A DNA stretch of 64,000 nt from Brachypterus glaber (taxonomy: Eukaryota > Arthropoda > Insecta > Coleoptera > Kateretidae), in NCBI GenBank assembly GCA_958510825.1, contig OY294048.1:10557589-10621588 (forward strand), in the 5' to 3' direction. A program made the translations under genes and the position numbers. Shown in pieces: positions 10,595-22,304 of the stretch (positions are counted from its first letter, which is position 1; each line of letters begins with the position of its first letter). The notes beneath the pieces are model-generated. The model was not told where the DNA came from and did no database searches. It saw only the letters and a program-made list of their open reading frames with translations.

Positions 10595-13500
10595 ATGTCC
10601 GACGAAGAAGAAGTTTACTCGTAAGTATTAAGCTAAGTCAAAGGGCATCATTCTTCAAAAACAAAAGCACATTGTGTTATTATACAAAATAAATGGAAAT
10701 ACAAAATAAAACTACATTACAAAAAAATATATATATAAAAAAAATAAAAAAATATTTAAAAAATATTTAAAATTGTGATAGTCCATTTTTATTGTTGTCC
10801 AGTTCTGTAAAGTTTGTCTCTTGAGCTTTGTGCTAATAAAATTATAATTTAATGTAGTCCATGTCTTAAATTGTGTCTGTTTAATATTTTAGCGAAGAAG
10901 AGGAGGAGGAAGAAGTCGTTGAAACGTAAGTATATTTATGGAAAATATATATTAAAAAATATTTAAATTAAAAAAAAACTAGGAAGCTACATTTTCGATA
11001 TTTTTCCTCTTGCATCATGCATATTTTCGTATTCGCTGGTTAAAATGTAGAGGGCGTATCTACTTAATGTTTATATGTATTTGTAGGAAGTTTTGGTAAT
11101 AAGAAAAACATCGTTATTTTCTGAAAAACACAAAATATTAATACATATTTCTTTAATAAGAAACGAAGGCTTCATAACATGGGGCGCATGTGACTTTTTT
11201 TTTTTTGATTTTAAGATTTTGACGGTTTTAAGTTTGTTTTGTTAAACCAAACCTAAAACCATCAAAATCTCAAAATAACAAAAATGCCACATACTCCCTT
11301 TGTTATGAAGCCCTCGAAATTTTCAAAATAAACATTTCATGGTGTGTTTCTTATTTACTCCAAAACTTACTTTTTTCTATGTGTATGTCTAATCCTATTT
11401 TTTCTCTTCCAGAAAAACGTAAGTTCCCCATCCTGAAATTTGCTTGCAAAAGTGGAATAAGTAGAATATTAGTAGAAATGTCTTCATACAATCACTTAGT
11501 AGTTGTAGATTTTTGGAACCTTGTAGTCATAAAAAAATACAAATTTTGACTTTCACTTTTTTTAAAAATTGATTTTTTGAATACATAAATCGAAATAATT
11601 TATTATATATTTTTGAAAAAATAGTAGTTTTATATCAAAATATATTAGGGATAATTAAAAATTGCATTTAATAATTTTGGTATTTTCAATAATGTTGGTA
11701 TTTTTATTGTAGAAAATGTATTTCTTTATAATATTTTAATGGCTAATAATAATAATAATTATTATTATTAGTATGGTATACTTAACATTAATATTTAATT
11801 ATATATATATATATATAGGTTCAACATAGGTTCAATTTTTAATGACATCAGACTGATGTGGAAAAAAAATATTGAAAAATTTAATATGATTAGAAATTAA
11901 AAGTTAAAAATTAATGAATTAGGGATTAAANNNNNNNNNNNNNNNNNNNNNNNNNNNNNNNNNNNNNNNNNNNNNNNNNNNNNNNNNNNNNNNNNNNNNN
12001 NNNNNNNNNNNNNNNNNNNNNNNNNNNNNNNNNNNNNNNNNNNNNNNNNNNNNNNNNNNNNNNNNNNNNNNNNNNNNNNNNNNNNNNNNNNNNNNNNNNN
12101 NNNNNNNNNNNNNNNNNNNNNNNNNNNNNNTTAGGGATTAAAAAAAGAAGTCTAGTTTTTAGCAAAGGGATTTTTTATAACCAAAACACTGAAAAGCCAA
12201 ATATACCTAATATAATTTTTTTTATATTATTTTTTTATAATTAAATTATTTCGAATACTGATTTTTGAAATATTTTGTATGTTTTAAAATATTTTTCATT
12301 TTTTTCCTTTCACTTCGTGACCCCTGCCCTTTGTGATGTTTTCCACAGGACCACCACTACTACCACCACCAAAGTCGAGTAAGTGGAATTTTATAACAAA
12401 AATAGAGCTCTGCTTTATCGACGGCATTTGCACTTACTGATTTTTATTTACCAAACATTTTTTGTTAAATGTAAGTAACATCTAACACTAGTGCACTAGG
12501 GTGGACCTTCTTTTGTTATTATTTTAAAATTTTCATTCTGGTGTATCCAGGGCCGTAGCTAAAAAAGTTGCATATTTCATGGATTAAAAACATAAAAGTT
12601 GTATATTTTATGGGTTAAAAAAGAATAAAATAATAAATTTTTAATTTTGAGAAAAAAAGTTTTAAATTTTATGGCTTAAAAATATAAAAGTTGGGATTTT
12701 TAAACCTTAGAATAAAAATAATTGCATATTTCATAGATTAAAAATATAAAAGTTGCATATTTTTTCATGGGATAAACATAATAAAATAATACATTTTTAA
12801 TTTTGGAAAAAGCGGTAAATTTCATGTATTAAAAATATAAAAGTTGGGATTTTCAAAAAAACTTGCATATTTCGTGGATTCAAAATATAAAACTTGCATA
12901 TTTCATGGGTTAAAAATAATAAAATTATAAATTTTTAATCTTGTGAAAAAAGTTGTAAACTTCATAGATTAAGAAATATAAAAGTAAGGATTCTCAAACC
13001 TTGAAAAAATATAAATAACTTAACCAGAAGGTGTAATTTGATAAATAGAATTTAAAAATTTAAATTAATCCTCTTTTTTTAAAAAGCTTTAAAACTTAAA
13101 AACATCAAATTTTTAATATTAAAACAACGTTTATTTTGTCATTTAGAAAGGGACTTTTTTTTATGAATGGAACTTTTTTTTTTCTTTTAGTCATGAAGTT
13201 TTATGACGGAAGGGTGGTCATGAACTTTTTTTTGTCCAGGAAAAAAGTTGTGTTTTTAGGCTAAAAAAAGTTGTAATTTTTACAGCCCATTTTTAACGAT
13301 TTTTCACGATTCTTGCGTAATTTTAGGGGCCCAATTGGGACCCTTAGAGAAGTTTGATCACCCGCATATTTTCAGGATGATCCAGATACACCAGAAAGAA
13401 AATTTTAAAACAATAAAAAAAAGTTCCACCCTAATCTAACACACTTTAATCTTTAAACTTGACATTAATTAATAACCCAATACTCTGTGTTTATCCATCA

Positions 13501-16500
13501 TGTGAATACAATTCTAATCAATCGATCACCAATTCAGATAAAACTTTATTGCACGTCGTGAACGCTGCAGATTTCGGAACTAATTCAAATGGCGCCTAAA
13601 ATTCAACTTGCACTTTTCTCTAAAAAATAAAAAATACATATCGCAGATTTTTTTAGCACGCTTGGCGCATTTTTAAGCTAGCTCAAACAAGGCTTTAACT
13701 TAAACAAATTGCCATTTTGTGCCAAAATGGAATGTTTGAGGCATTTTCAAACTATAATTAAATATTATTATAAATAAAATAAAACTGCGAAAACGCTTGC
13801 ATACTTCAACTCAAAAATTAAAAAAAAAAATGTTATTTAAATAGATCTGGTATCGGACAAATTAAAATTTAGTTAATTTAAATTTAATTTTTCATATTCA
13901 ATATTCCAAAACTAATTAGGTTTGTTCTGTTTCGACAGTTAATGTCAAATTCGAAATAATTTCGACTAATTGAAATATTCTGAATAATAAAAAATATATT
14001 TATTTGTTGTGTGCACAGAGAAATGATTTGGTAGGTAATAAAAAAAAAACGTTTATCCAATACATACAGATAATGAGACAATTACCAGCTTTATTTTAAA
14101 TAGATAAACTCAATAATAACCCCCGCGTGGCCTTTACTTTATTGAGTGGATAATTATTTATTTTACCCACTCAACTGTCACTTGTCAAATTATTTTCTTG
14201 TAAATGTAAAATTTTTAATAAAAATATGAATTCCTAAGCTATTTATTGGATAAAGCCTTGTATGGCACTCATGGGTAAACCGATATTGCCCTCTCGAAAA
14301 TCTTACTTTACCCACTAGTACCATAAATAACTATTATCTAACGTTAAATTTCTACTAGGGATGTTTATACTTGCAACAAGTATCTAACACGAGTATCATA
14401 AATACTTCATATTATAAATTTTTCTCTGTGTGCAAGGATAGCCTTAACGTTACCCATTATTTCTACTACATGAAAACTCATATTTAAATCTATTTAAATA
14501 ACAATATTTCCGGATATACCGGAAATTCATAAAGATCTTTAATAATATTCGACTTGAATTATAGAGAAGGAGCGGGCGATCCAGAGTTCATCAAACGTCA
14601 AGATCAAAAGAGATCTGACCTCGATGAACAGTTGCGTGAATACATCACAGAATGGCGCAAACAACGTGCCAAGGAAGAACAGGATCTGAAACAACTGAAG
14701 GAGAAACAAGCTAAACGTAAAGTAGCCCGTGCCGATGAAGAAAGGAAAATGGCGGAACGCAAAAAGCAAGAGGAAGAACGTCGCGTTCGTGAAATTGAAG
14801 AAAAGAAACAACGCGACATTGAAGAAAAGAGACAGCGTCTTGAAGAAGCTGAGAAGAAACGTCAAGCTATGATGCAAGCTCTTAAAGACCAAAGCAAAAC
14901 CAAAGGACCTAACTTCACAATCCAAAAGAGAGAAGGAGGTGTAAGTATTTTTTTATTAATAATTTACACTGGCCAACAAATTTTCAACTTTTGAAAGTTG
15001 ATTTGGATTTGACAGCTGATTTTCCTCATCCACGTGGCCACGGTTATTTTTTAATCTGATTTTTCTATGAAACTCATTGTTAATGATTCATTTTTTATTT
15101 TTTATTTTTTAGAGACACAGAACTTGTAGATTTGTAACGTCATCTAAGCTAAATTATAGCTTTCCTTCCATCTTGGCAAGCTGCTGACGTCGCAACGCAC
15201 TGTTAGTGCATTGTGACGTCATCATCTTAAAGATAAATTTCTAAAAAATAAAAGTAATATTTTTATTTTAGCGCACAAGAGTCCAATTAACCTTATTTTA
15301 TTTTTTATACCAAATAAAATCTTGTTAAACTTTAAGCGTTAAGTAATAATCAAATAACGCCTTATGGTAAAATCACAAAATTTATCATTTTCTCTTGGTA
15401 TTTTAATATTTATTATTTAAAAATTTGGTTGGTAGTAGAACCAAATTAAGCCGGTTTTAAGTGAAATTGCGTTAAAATGATTAGATTTATCTTAATTATC
15501 CGGCTTACCCGGCATTATCCGAGTGTAAAATTAAAACGGGACCACTTCAGGGATGCCCTCTTTAAGATGCAAAAAGTTTCACCAAATTCTGTTCATTCGT
15601 TCCAAAGTTATGCGGGAACAAACATAAAAAAACAAAGTCACACGTCGAATTGATAACCTCCTCCTTTTTGGAAGTCGGTTAAAAATCAATTTGATTTAAT
15701 AAATATTTTTGTCAGCAGGATAATTTAATTTAAAGATATATATTAAAGAGATTTATTTTTCGTTTCGACAATATAACTATGGTGGATTGTAAGGAAATAT
15801 TGTATATTAAAATATTTCCTTACAAAATATTCACCCATATAAATATTTTCTACCTCTGGCTACTTAAAATATTAAAAAATTCAATAATACGATTGCATAA
15901 AACGAGTAAATTTTAAATAATCTCGGCGCAGAATTTATCTAATTAAAAAATTAGTGGTTTATTTTTATTTCACGTCTTACAAATAATCAGAAGAAAATGT
16001 TTTTAAAACGTGAAAGTTTGTTTAAAATTATAACAGGTATTTATTTTTCTTATAGGCTGCCCTTTCCGCTGCTCAAATTGAAAGAAACAAGACTAAAGAA
16101 CAATTGGAAGAAGAAAAGAAAATCTCCTTGTCCATCCGTATTAAACCATTGGCAATTGACAACCTAGGTGTTGACAAACTAAAAGTAAAAGCTCAAGAAC
16201 TTTGGGAATGCATTGTTAAATTGGAAACTGAAAAGTACGATTTGGAAGAAAGACAGAAACGTCAAGACTACGATGTAAGTTGATTAAAATAAAGATCCAA
16301 AACTTTAGATTACAATCTCTTTTAAAACAGATTTTCAGTCTGTTAATTCTTTCATATATATTTTTTGAAGGAATCAACACATTCTATAATACTGACTTTA
16401 TTGGCATTTTTTCCCTATTTCAGCTGAAAGAATTAAAGGAAAGACAGAAACAACAACTCAGACACAAAGCCTTGAAAAAGGGTTTGGACCCAGAAGCCCT

Positions 16501-19209
16501 CACAGGCAAATACCCAGTAAGTATCCACATTGGTATCAAAATAAAATACCAAATTACTACTGGCTTTTATTTTATTGCAAACAGAAAAAAAAGTCATCAT
16601 GTTTGGAGTTATTTTATGATTATATTTGTTTTTCTTATTTTAGCCAAAAATCCAAGTAGCCTCCAAATATGAACGTCGTGTAGACACAAGGTCCTATGAT
16701 GACAAGAAAAAACTTTTCGAAGGTGTAAGTATAAGTTTTTATATCGCAAAATCAAATAAATACAAAATAATTACCTTAATATAAAACTTAACATTTATAA
16801 AATAATATAATTTATATAATAATATAATTTATATAAATTTACTAATTCTACGTTTAACCACACGTTAGTGGTACTATGTGCTTGAGACACACAAGTCTTC
16901 AACTTGCTACCATTCAAAGTCTCCAGACTAGGAGAGGTATGAGTAGTTGTCTACATCTAGCAATAGATGGCGCACAAGTCTACATCAATCTAATGACTAT
17001 ATTCCTTTTGCGAATAAAGTACAAAAAAGTTTTCTTAATAAGCGTGCAGAGTTGACTCTTGGCACTGAAGAGGGCCACCAAAAAGTCCGAAACTGTCAGT
17101 CTACCAATATAACTACGATGATTAGAAAATAGATTGTAGTTCATAATATTTTCTATTTATATTATAAATATATGGTATTTTTGTACTGAATATATTTTTA
17201 CACACTTAAAAAAAAATATTTGTTGGTTTTATATAAAGGTAAAAAACACTATCGCCAAATATTAGAATGTTTTAAAAAAAGCACAAATACATTAAAAATC
17301 ATTAAAAATTTGCAACAATAAGACATGAAACATAAAACTTTTACATAATTTTAATAATCATGAACTTTAGGGATATGATCATTTATATCTTGAAACTATT
17401 GAAAAGAATTGGAGAACCAAAGTTGAAGAATTTATGAAGCGTAGTAGAAGTAAGTCGGAGAATAATATGAAAAAAATATATATACAGGGTCTCAGAATTG
17501 ACACACTTCCTTTTACGGAGTGACTAAATAATAAATAAAAAAACATGAAAAAAAGTTCCTATAAACATGTCCATAAGTCCCTTCATAAGGGGTTCTAAAA
17601 ATTCGTTTTTCGACATATGTTTATATTTTTTTATTTAGAATCACTCCGTAAAAGCAAGTGCGTCAATTCTGAGACACCCTGTATGTAAAATTGTTGTATA
17701 ATAGTTTTGTTGTTGTTCATGTTCATAATACGAAATAATCAGGTCCCGTAGATAAATTTAATCCCACTTAAATTTTGAAGCTGTTAAAATCAAAAAGGGA
17801 TTTTAATAATAGGAAATAAAAAAGCTACATCTACATCTGAATATATCTAGTAACTGTTTAACAAATTTACAGAGGAGATGTCTAAATATGTTTTCCCAAA
17901 CAAAGAAAATTCCTGGTTTATTTTAACAGTACATGTACTGTATACAGTGTTATTACTACTTATTTTGTTGTAAGTGTGCATTCTAATATTTTCTTTTTTG
18001 TCAAATTAACTTTGTCTGTCCCCGTCTTAGTGTGTGTTTTTGTATGTTTAACAGGGAATTGATGACCTTATTAAGGACACCACTGAAAAGAACTGGAAAG
18101 AAAAGTTTGGACAATTCGATTCCAGGCAAAAGGGTAAGATTTGTAGGCTCTAGACCCAATCAAAGAGTAGATAGTAGAGTTTCTCATTACTCTGCCCTAA
18201 CCATGTACTATGCGCGCCAAAAAGAAGTTGGGCACGGGTTTTTGTAATGGTGTAAATATACGTTTATTTATTCTGCTACTTTTAGTAATAAATCAGCTAC
18301 ATGCAGTGACGTCAATAGTAATTTTCATTAGTCTTTGCAATAGGTCACGTGATTACTAACTGATAAATGACGGTCTTATAAATAACTTAAAATAATATAC
18401 CTTGTCAATGGTAAGTTATCATGTAATAAGCACCTAACCGTCAGAATGTCATGTACGCCTAATAGCTTTGCTTTTTCTTTTTGTCAAAATTATTACATAA
18501 TTATGTCAAGCTTGACAGTAATTTTGACAAAAAAAAAGCAAGGCTATTAGGCGTACATGACATTCTAACGGTTAGGTTAACCTATTATTAAGTCTGATTT
18601 AAATTGGTAAAATATCGGGGTTCGTTGCTAACTTTTTGTCCCATTTTTTTTTTTGCGGCGAGCGTAGTGCATATAAATACAGCAACAACAGCATAGCTTT
18701 ACTGATTAACAAAATTAATAACCTTTTAATGTGGTGGTGTAAAAAAAAAATAGTATGTAGAAAGCCGAAAGTCCATCTGGAATAAATTTAAACTACGATA
18801 ATTCAAGAATTCATTGTCATAGACTTTTACAAAAGATTTTATACTTGCTAAAAAAAATCTTTGGTCCACATTTCAAGTCTATATCAAAGTGATTTCTTTT
18901 TTGTAATTTCTAAATTTTAAAATATATATTCGAGAGCTAAAATGCCAATAGAGAACAATTTTGTCCGTGAAAATTAATATTTCATTTCCCATAACAGCCA
19001 GATTACCCAAATGGTTCGGTGAAAGACCCGGCAAGAAACCTGGAGACCCCGAAACCCCAGAAGGCGAAGAAGAAACCAAAGCCGTAGATGATGATGAAGA
19101 CATCAAGGAGCCAACCTTCGAACCAGAACCAGAAGATGAGGAGGAAGAGGAAGAAGTTGAGGTAGATGAAGAGGAAGATGATGATGACGAGGAAGAGGAA
19201 GAAGAATAA
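10595..19209 (+). CDS. up: Troponin T, skeletal/flight muscle (spliced)
   Basis: Troponin T anchors the troponin complex to tropomyosin on thin filaments. Coding exons: 10595-10620, 10893-10925, 11413-11418, 12349-12378, 14565-14940, 16056-16274, 16424-16516, 16644-16724, then either 17371-17449 or 18055-18133, and 18998-19209. All phases join without a stop, giving 384 aa with every mini-exon included. Seen: an acidic start MSDEEEVYSEEEEEEE, a Thr run, the conserved EEGAGDPEFIKRQDQKRSDL block, a long charged coiled coil rich in K/R/E (about 45-220), the KNW motif in the alternative exon, and LPKWFGERPGKKPGDPETPE followed by a poly-Asp/Glu tail. That tail is the hallmark of insect troponin T. 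The ATG at 10595 is in the standard TnT context. A PolyA signal is at 20356-20361. Convergent with beta-COP. Confidence 0.95.
10893..12378 (+). CDS. up: Three skippable mini-exons of troponin T
   Basis: Exons 10893-10925 (33 nt, SEEEEEEEVVE), 11413-11418 (6 nt, AAAAAC) and 12349-12378 (30 nt, seven ACN Thr codons then Lys-Val) all have lengths divisible by three and the same phase (2 at both edges). Any combination can therefore be skipped without a frame change. Each is flanked by AG and GTAAG. In Drosophila upheld the same N-terminal small exons are alternatively spliced by muscle type. The 200-N gap lies in the intron between the last two, so a further small exon there cannot be excluded. 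Confidence 0.85.
11164..11316. repeat. Palindromic repeat in troponin T intron
   Basis: 'cgaaggcttcataac' on the left is mirrored by 'gttatgaagccctcg' on the right, with further pairing of 'gattttaagattttgacgg' with 'catcaaaatctcaaaat'. A foldback MITE-like unit of about 153 bp with no coding potential. Confidence 0.6.
11931..12130. other. Assembly gap (200 N)
   Basis: Exactly 200 Ns, so the size is probably arbitrary. The sequence ttagggattaaa ends the left side (11919-11930) and restarts at once on the right (12131-12142), which suggests overlapping contig ends rather than real missing DNA. It lies in a troponin T intron. Confidence 0.95.
12499..13431. mobile_element. TA-flanked TIR element in troponin T intron
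   Basis: The ends GGGTGGACCTTCTTTTGTTA and the inverse of 'aataaaaaaaagttccaccc' form TIRs of about 55 bp, continuing through 'ttttaaaattttcattctgg' and 'tggtgtatc'. TA flanks both sides (12497-12498, 13432-13433), as for Tc1/mariner-type MITEs. The interior (about 12560-13020) is a degenerate tandem array of 'gttgcatatttcatggatta-aaaatataaaa' units within a roughly 150-bp higher-order period. No transposase. Confidence 0.65.
13434..14564 (+). other. Troponin T intron remainder
   Basis: An AT-rich intron between the TIR element and the large coiled-coil exon. No coding segment, RNA gene or clear repeat unit is seen apart from short poly-A/T runs. Confidence 0.6.
14963..15035 (+). repeat. Dispersed repeat terminus (ACTGGCCAACAAATTTTCAA type)
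   Basis: The block 'acactggccaacaaatttt' followed by 'caactttt.aaagttgattt' and 'ggatttgacagctgatttt' recurs nearly unchanged at 41138-41200. A related terminus (acacaggtcaacaaatttca, inverted) bounds the element at 63556-63989. Interpreted as the conserved end of a mobile-element family. Confidence 0.55.
15571..15685 (+). mobile_element. Retrotransposon 3'-end-like fragment (CCTCCTCCTTTTTGGAAGTC)
   Basis: The segment has 'ccaaagttatgcgggaacaa', 'acataaaaaaac', 'cgtcgaattgataacctc' and 'ctcctttttggaagtcggtt' followed by poly-A-like DNA. From memory, very similar 3' ends are widespread in insect genomes, especially in RTE-type non-LTR elements; this family assignment is recall and was not tested. 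It lies in a troponin T intron and no ORF is attached. Confidence 0.45.
16725..17370 (+). other. Troponin T intron before the alternative exon pair
   Basis: AT-rich intron. A GC-richer patch at about 16860-17110 ('ggcactgaagagggccacca', 'gtccgaaactgtcagtct') resembles old repeat debris rather than an exon: it has no splice-bounded frame that fits troponin T. Nothing else seen. Confidence 0.5.
17371..17449 (+). CDS. up: Troponin T mutually exclusive exon, version A
   Basis: 79 nt between tttag and GTAAGT, encoding GYDHLYLETIEKNWRTKVEE-FMKRSR with one leftover base. It shares length, start phase, end phase and the T.EKNW core with the second version at 18055-18133, so only one of the two can be used to keep the frame into 18998. 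In Drosophila and other insects the equivalent exon 10A/10B pair is selected by muscle type and stage. Confidence 0.88.
17485..17681. mobile_element. Mariner-type MITE between the two alternative exons
   Basis: TIRs CAGGGTCTCAGAATTGACAC... and ...TCAATTCTGAGACACCCTG (about 40 bp, imperfect) are flanked by TA on both sides (17483-17484, 17682-17683). Length 197 bp, no ORF. CAGGG ends and a TA duplication are typical of Tc1/mariner derivatives. Confidence 0.8.
18055..18133 (+). CDS. up: Troponin T mutually exclusive exon, version B
   Basis: 79 nt between acag and GTAAGA, encoding GIDDLIKDTTEKNWKEKFGQ-FDSRQK plus one base. It lines up residue for residue with version A. Version B joins to the last exon as Ala-Arg-Leu-Pro (G+CC), version A as Thr-Arg-Leu-Pro (A+CC). 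Confidence 0.9.
18424..18590. mobile_element. Palindromic MITE in last troponin T intron
   Basis: The left arm 'taataagcacctaaccgtca' plus 'gaatgtcatgtacgcctaat' is mirrored by 'attaggcgtacatgacattc' and 'taacggttaggtt..ttatta'. Arms of about 70 bp, small loop around 'atgtcaagcttgaca'. Non-coding. Confidence 0.7.
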
Positions 19210-20375
19210 ATGTAAGCAAAAATATTATGTAATGCCTTAACAATTTTTAAACACGATAACCATAAATAACAGAACCACTCTGTGGTATACCAGTTTGAGT
19301 TTTATTTATGTCCACCCCTAAAATTAAAAAAGTCCAAACCAATTTGGAGCTCTTTGAAATTAAATCACATTTTTTTTCCTTATAAGACTGATACCAATAT
19401 TATTGTATTTTAATCAAAATTTAAGGGCAAAAAATGACTATTAAAGTTTATTAAAAAATTACATGTTCTAGTAAAAATTGAAAAATAATACATTAATTTT
19501 TTTTTATTTACTTAATCTTTTGTATTAGTCGTGGTTAGAACGCCCTTAGACTAAAAATTCATAGAGACAACCCTAAAACCCCTAAAATCACGCAAAAATC
19601 GATAAAATTCGTATAAAACCAGCCCTAGTATTTGTAATTTTATAAAATTTAAAAGTCTTGATATCTATAATTTTTCTTTTTGAGTATAAAAATCTTAGCC
19701 TAATCAAAAGTTTCTAACCCGTGCCAAGAAGTACCCGAAATTGCCCCGAAAAAGTGAATTTTCTATTAATTTGTGCTATTTACGTGTTATAAATATTAAA
19801 TAAAAAAAGTTTATAAGTCACATTTTTTTTTCTACATATTCTAGTGGTTTTATCGATATTTGCATGATTTTAGGGTTTTTAATAAAGTACCACAGGTTGC
19901 CTATATAAATTTTTACTCAGGGCATTATACTTACGAAAAATTAAAAAATAAAATAAATATTTTTTTTTGGACCACCTTAATAATACATACATAAATATGT
20001 AAAAATTTACAGGGTATATTTAAAAATCAAAAGTTGGGGTAATTTCCGGCGAAATCGGAAGTGAAACAAAAAAAAATAAATCCGCCATTTTACAGCCTAT
20101 GTAAAATTATATAAATCACCAAAGTTTCGTTTTTATTGAATAAAAATTAATCTTAATTTTAGGGGTGGACATAAATAAGAAGTCACGTTGCAAAGTAATT
20201 AATTATATTTATCTGTTTCAGGCATATATATATATAAATATAAGTGTAACGCCATAAGAAGGTGCAACGTCATTGTCCGTTATTGGGTCTCCTAATTTTT
20301 ATGTTACTATTTTTGTTTTCAACATAAACGTGTTAGTTTATTTCTAATAATGTATAATAAAGTTTGTATCGTAAA
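19210..20375 (+). other. up: Troponin T 3'UTR with an intron
   Basis: Two bases after the stop codon there is a donor GTAAGC (19212) and at 20219-20220 an acceptor (tctgtttcag before 20222). The terminal exon about 20222-20375 carries AATAAA at 20356-20361. The intervening 1 kb is AT-rich with no ORF. A stop codon this close to a donor should not normally trigger decay. Confidence 0.6.
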
Positions 20376-20571
20376 TTATCCGTTTTATTTATAAGTAATC
20401 AAATATTACTATTGTTCCAATAATATTTATTAAAATAAAAATGTTAAAAACTTACCAACAATGTTGTGTTTTTTCCTTTTCTTGTTTCCATAATCCCATT
20501 GAACCGTAGTCGCAATATTAAAACTGCTACATACTTCTTAGTTTCCAGCCAATCCAATAATAAACCATAGA

Positions 20572-21018
20572 AAAAATGTTATCTCTCCAAAATATAAATT
20601 TATTGTCTATTAAACAAACATTACAGCGACAATTGTTTCGACTTTTTTAACATAAAGTCATTTTCAAGCTACAAATAATGAAAAATTAGGTTGAAAATGG
20701 TACAATTCCTTTTAGAAAAACTTACTTTTTAAATTTATAAACAAAATAACTTGAGTACACATTATTAGAAATGTCATACTGACCTTAACTCTATTATTTT
20801 TATAAAATCTTAAAAATTTAAACAAAAAGAAAACTACAATAAGTTAAAATAAAATAAATTAATGAAATCTAAAATTTTAAATTGAATAAAAATCTGGGAC
20901 ATCTATCATAAAATAATCCAAACTATACTTCAAACAGACTAAAGGAATTATCTTTAAACTGCAAAAAAGGTAGATAAATATTAAAAAAAAAAGGAAAAAG
21001 ATTAATTTATATTTAACT
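20572..21018 (-). mobile_element. Second copy of the 452-bp hammerhead-motif element
   Basis: It is nearly identical to 6249-6700 in inverted orientation, from 'aaaccatagaaaaaatgtta' to 'atttatatttaact', and keeps the same TTGAAAATGACTTT...AAAGTCGAAACAATTGTC arrangement (on the minus strand, near 20630-20680). No clear target duplication was found. Confidence 0.7.
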
Positions 21019-21276
21019 TGGTAATTGGAATAAAATTGAAGAGGTGGCAGCAAATTCACATCAAAAACTCAAAAACAAACCAAAAAGGGAACAAAATTTT
21101 TGGAAAAGTTTTTAAACAAAAATATTTACTCCAAAGATTAATGCTCTGTAAGGGGACAGGCAACAATCTCCGGTCTAACGTTTAAAACATTATTGTAAAC
21201 ATAAATGTTCAAAAAATCTATTTGTTCATTAACTAACCTATCCCTATGGAACCTTTTGTTGTACAAAATGGCAAAT

Positions 21277-21334
21277 TGTTTGTTTAATAGACAATAAATT
21301 TATATTTTGGAGAGATAACATTTTTTCTATGGTT
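21277..21334 (+). mobile_element. 3'-end fragment of the same element family
   Basis: 58 bp from 'gtttgtttaatagacaataa' to 'ttttttctatggttt' match the 3' end of 6249-6700. It faces the copy at 20572-21018 in inverted order, so the two may be parts of one rearranged insertion. Confidence 0.6.
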
Positions 21335-22304
21335 TATTTAAATCAACTCCAATATGAGTAAGGATCAAGAATTTCTTAATTTAATCCAATAATAGTTTAT
21401 AGATAAGTCACCCCTCTCTTAACTTTTGAACGAGATTAGATATCGACTTTAAATTTAAAACACGTTAATAAGGCTACACAAACTATCTTTCTGGATATAT
21501 TTGATATTTTTACCTTTTAAAATGTGGACAGGGGGCATGATGGGCATTTTTTTTAAATAGAAAAGGGATAGTGTAACATTATTTTAAAGCCTATAAAATT
21601 ATCTATTTAACCATATATTTTTTAATTTTATGGGAGAATTTTTGTGGGTTTAAAATATGGTTAAAAATGGGAATTTTCGTCAAAATTTCTTTAAAAAAAT
21701 GAAACCATTTTTGAAAACTGGTTAATTTCATGATGAAAATACATAAATTATACTTTTAAACTAATTTTTAATGATATAAAAATAATTACGAAAAAAATCT
21801 TTAAAAAAAAGTAATTTTTAGCAAAAAAAAAATTGAAAAATGAAAAACCCTAAAAAAAGTATTAAAAATTAAAAAAATATATTATCGAATAGAGAATTTT
21901 ATTTGCTTTAAAATGATGTATCGCACGACTTCCCTTTCCATTAAAAAAAATCCCCTCGTGCTAACTAAACTTTTTAAATGACAGTGAGAACAAAAAGCCA
22001 TTAATGCATTCATACACAGTATGTATGGCAGTTTTTGCTATTCCTTGTTTTACGAAAAATTAATAGGTAATAGTTAAAACAAAAAAACGCAATCAACATT
22101 TAATTGTTAATAATCCCATTTTCCGTAACTTTGTATTACCTTATCAAAGGTACAGAATTTCCTTGGAGCTAAGAAAAGGGCTTTATACTAGTTCTAAATC
22201 TCCCAACATACCAGAGGAGAAAAAAAAAATTAATACCTATTTAATTTACTTTATATTTAAATATCTATAATAAAATTATATATTATTTCATGAATCATAT
22301 AATA

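Noticed and set aside
11926..12165. 79-aa frame across the N gap
   Set aside because: It consists of Ns.
14539..14925. 128-aa antisense frame over troponin T
   Set aside because: It is the shadow of the Lys/Glu-rich coiled-coil exon on the other strand.
16947..17132. 61-aa frame in a troponin T intron
   Set aside because: No splice-compatible phase with troponin T and no family likeness; the sequence looks like repeat debris.
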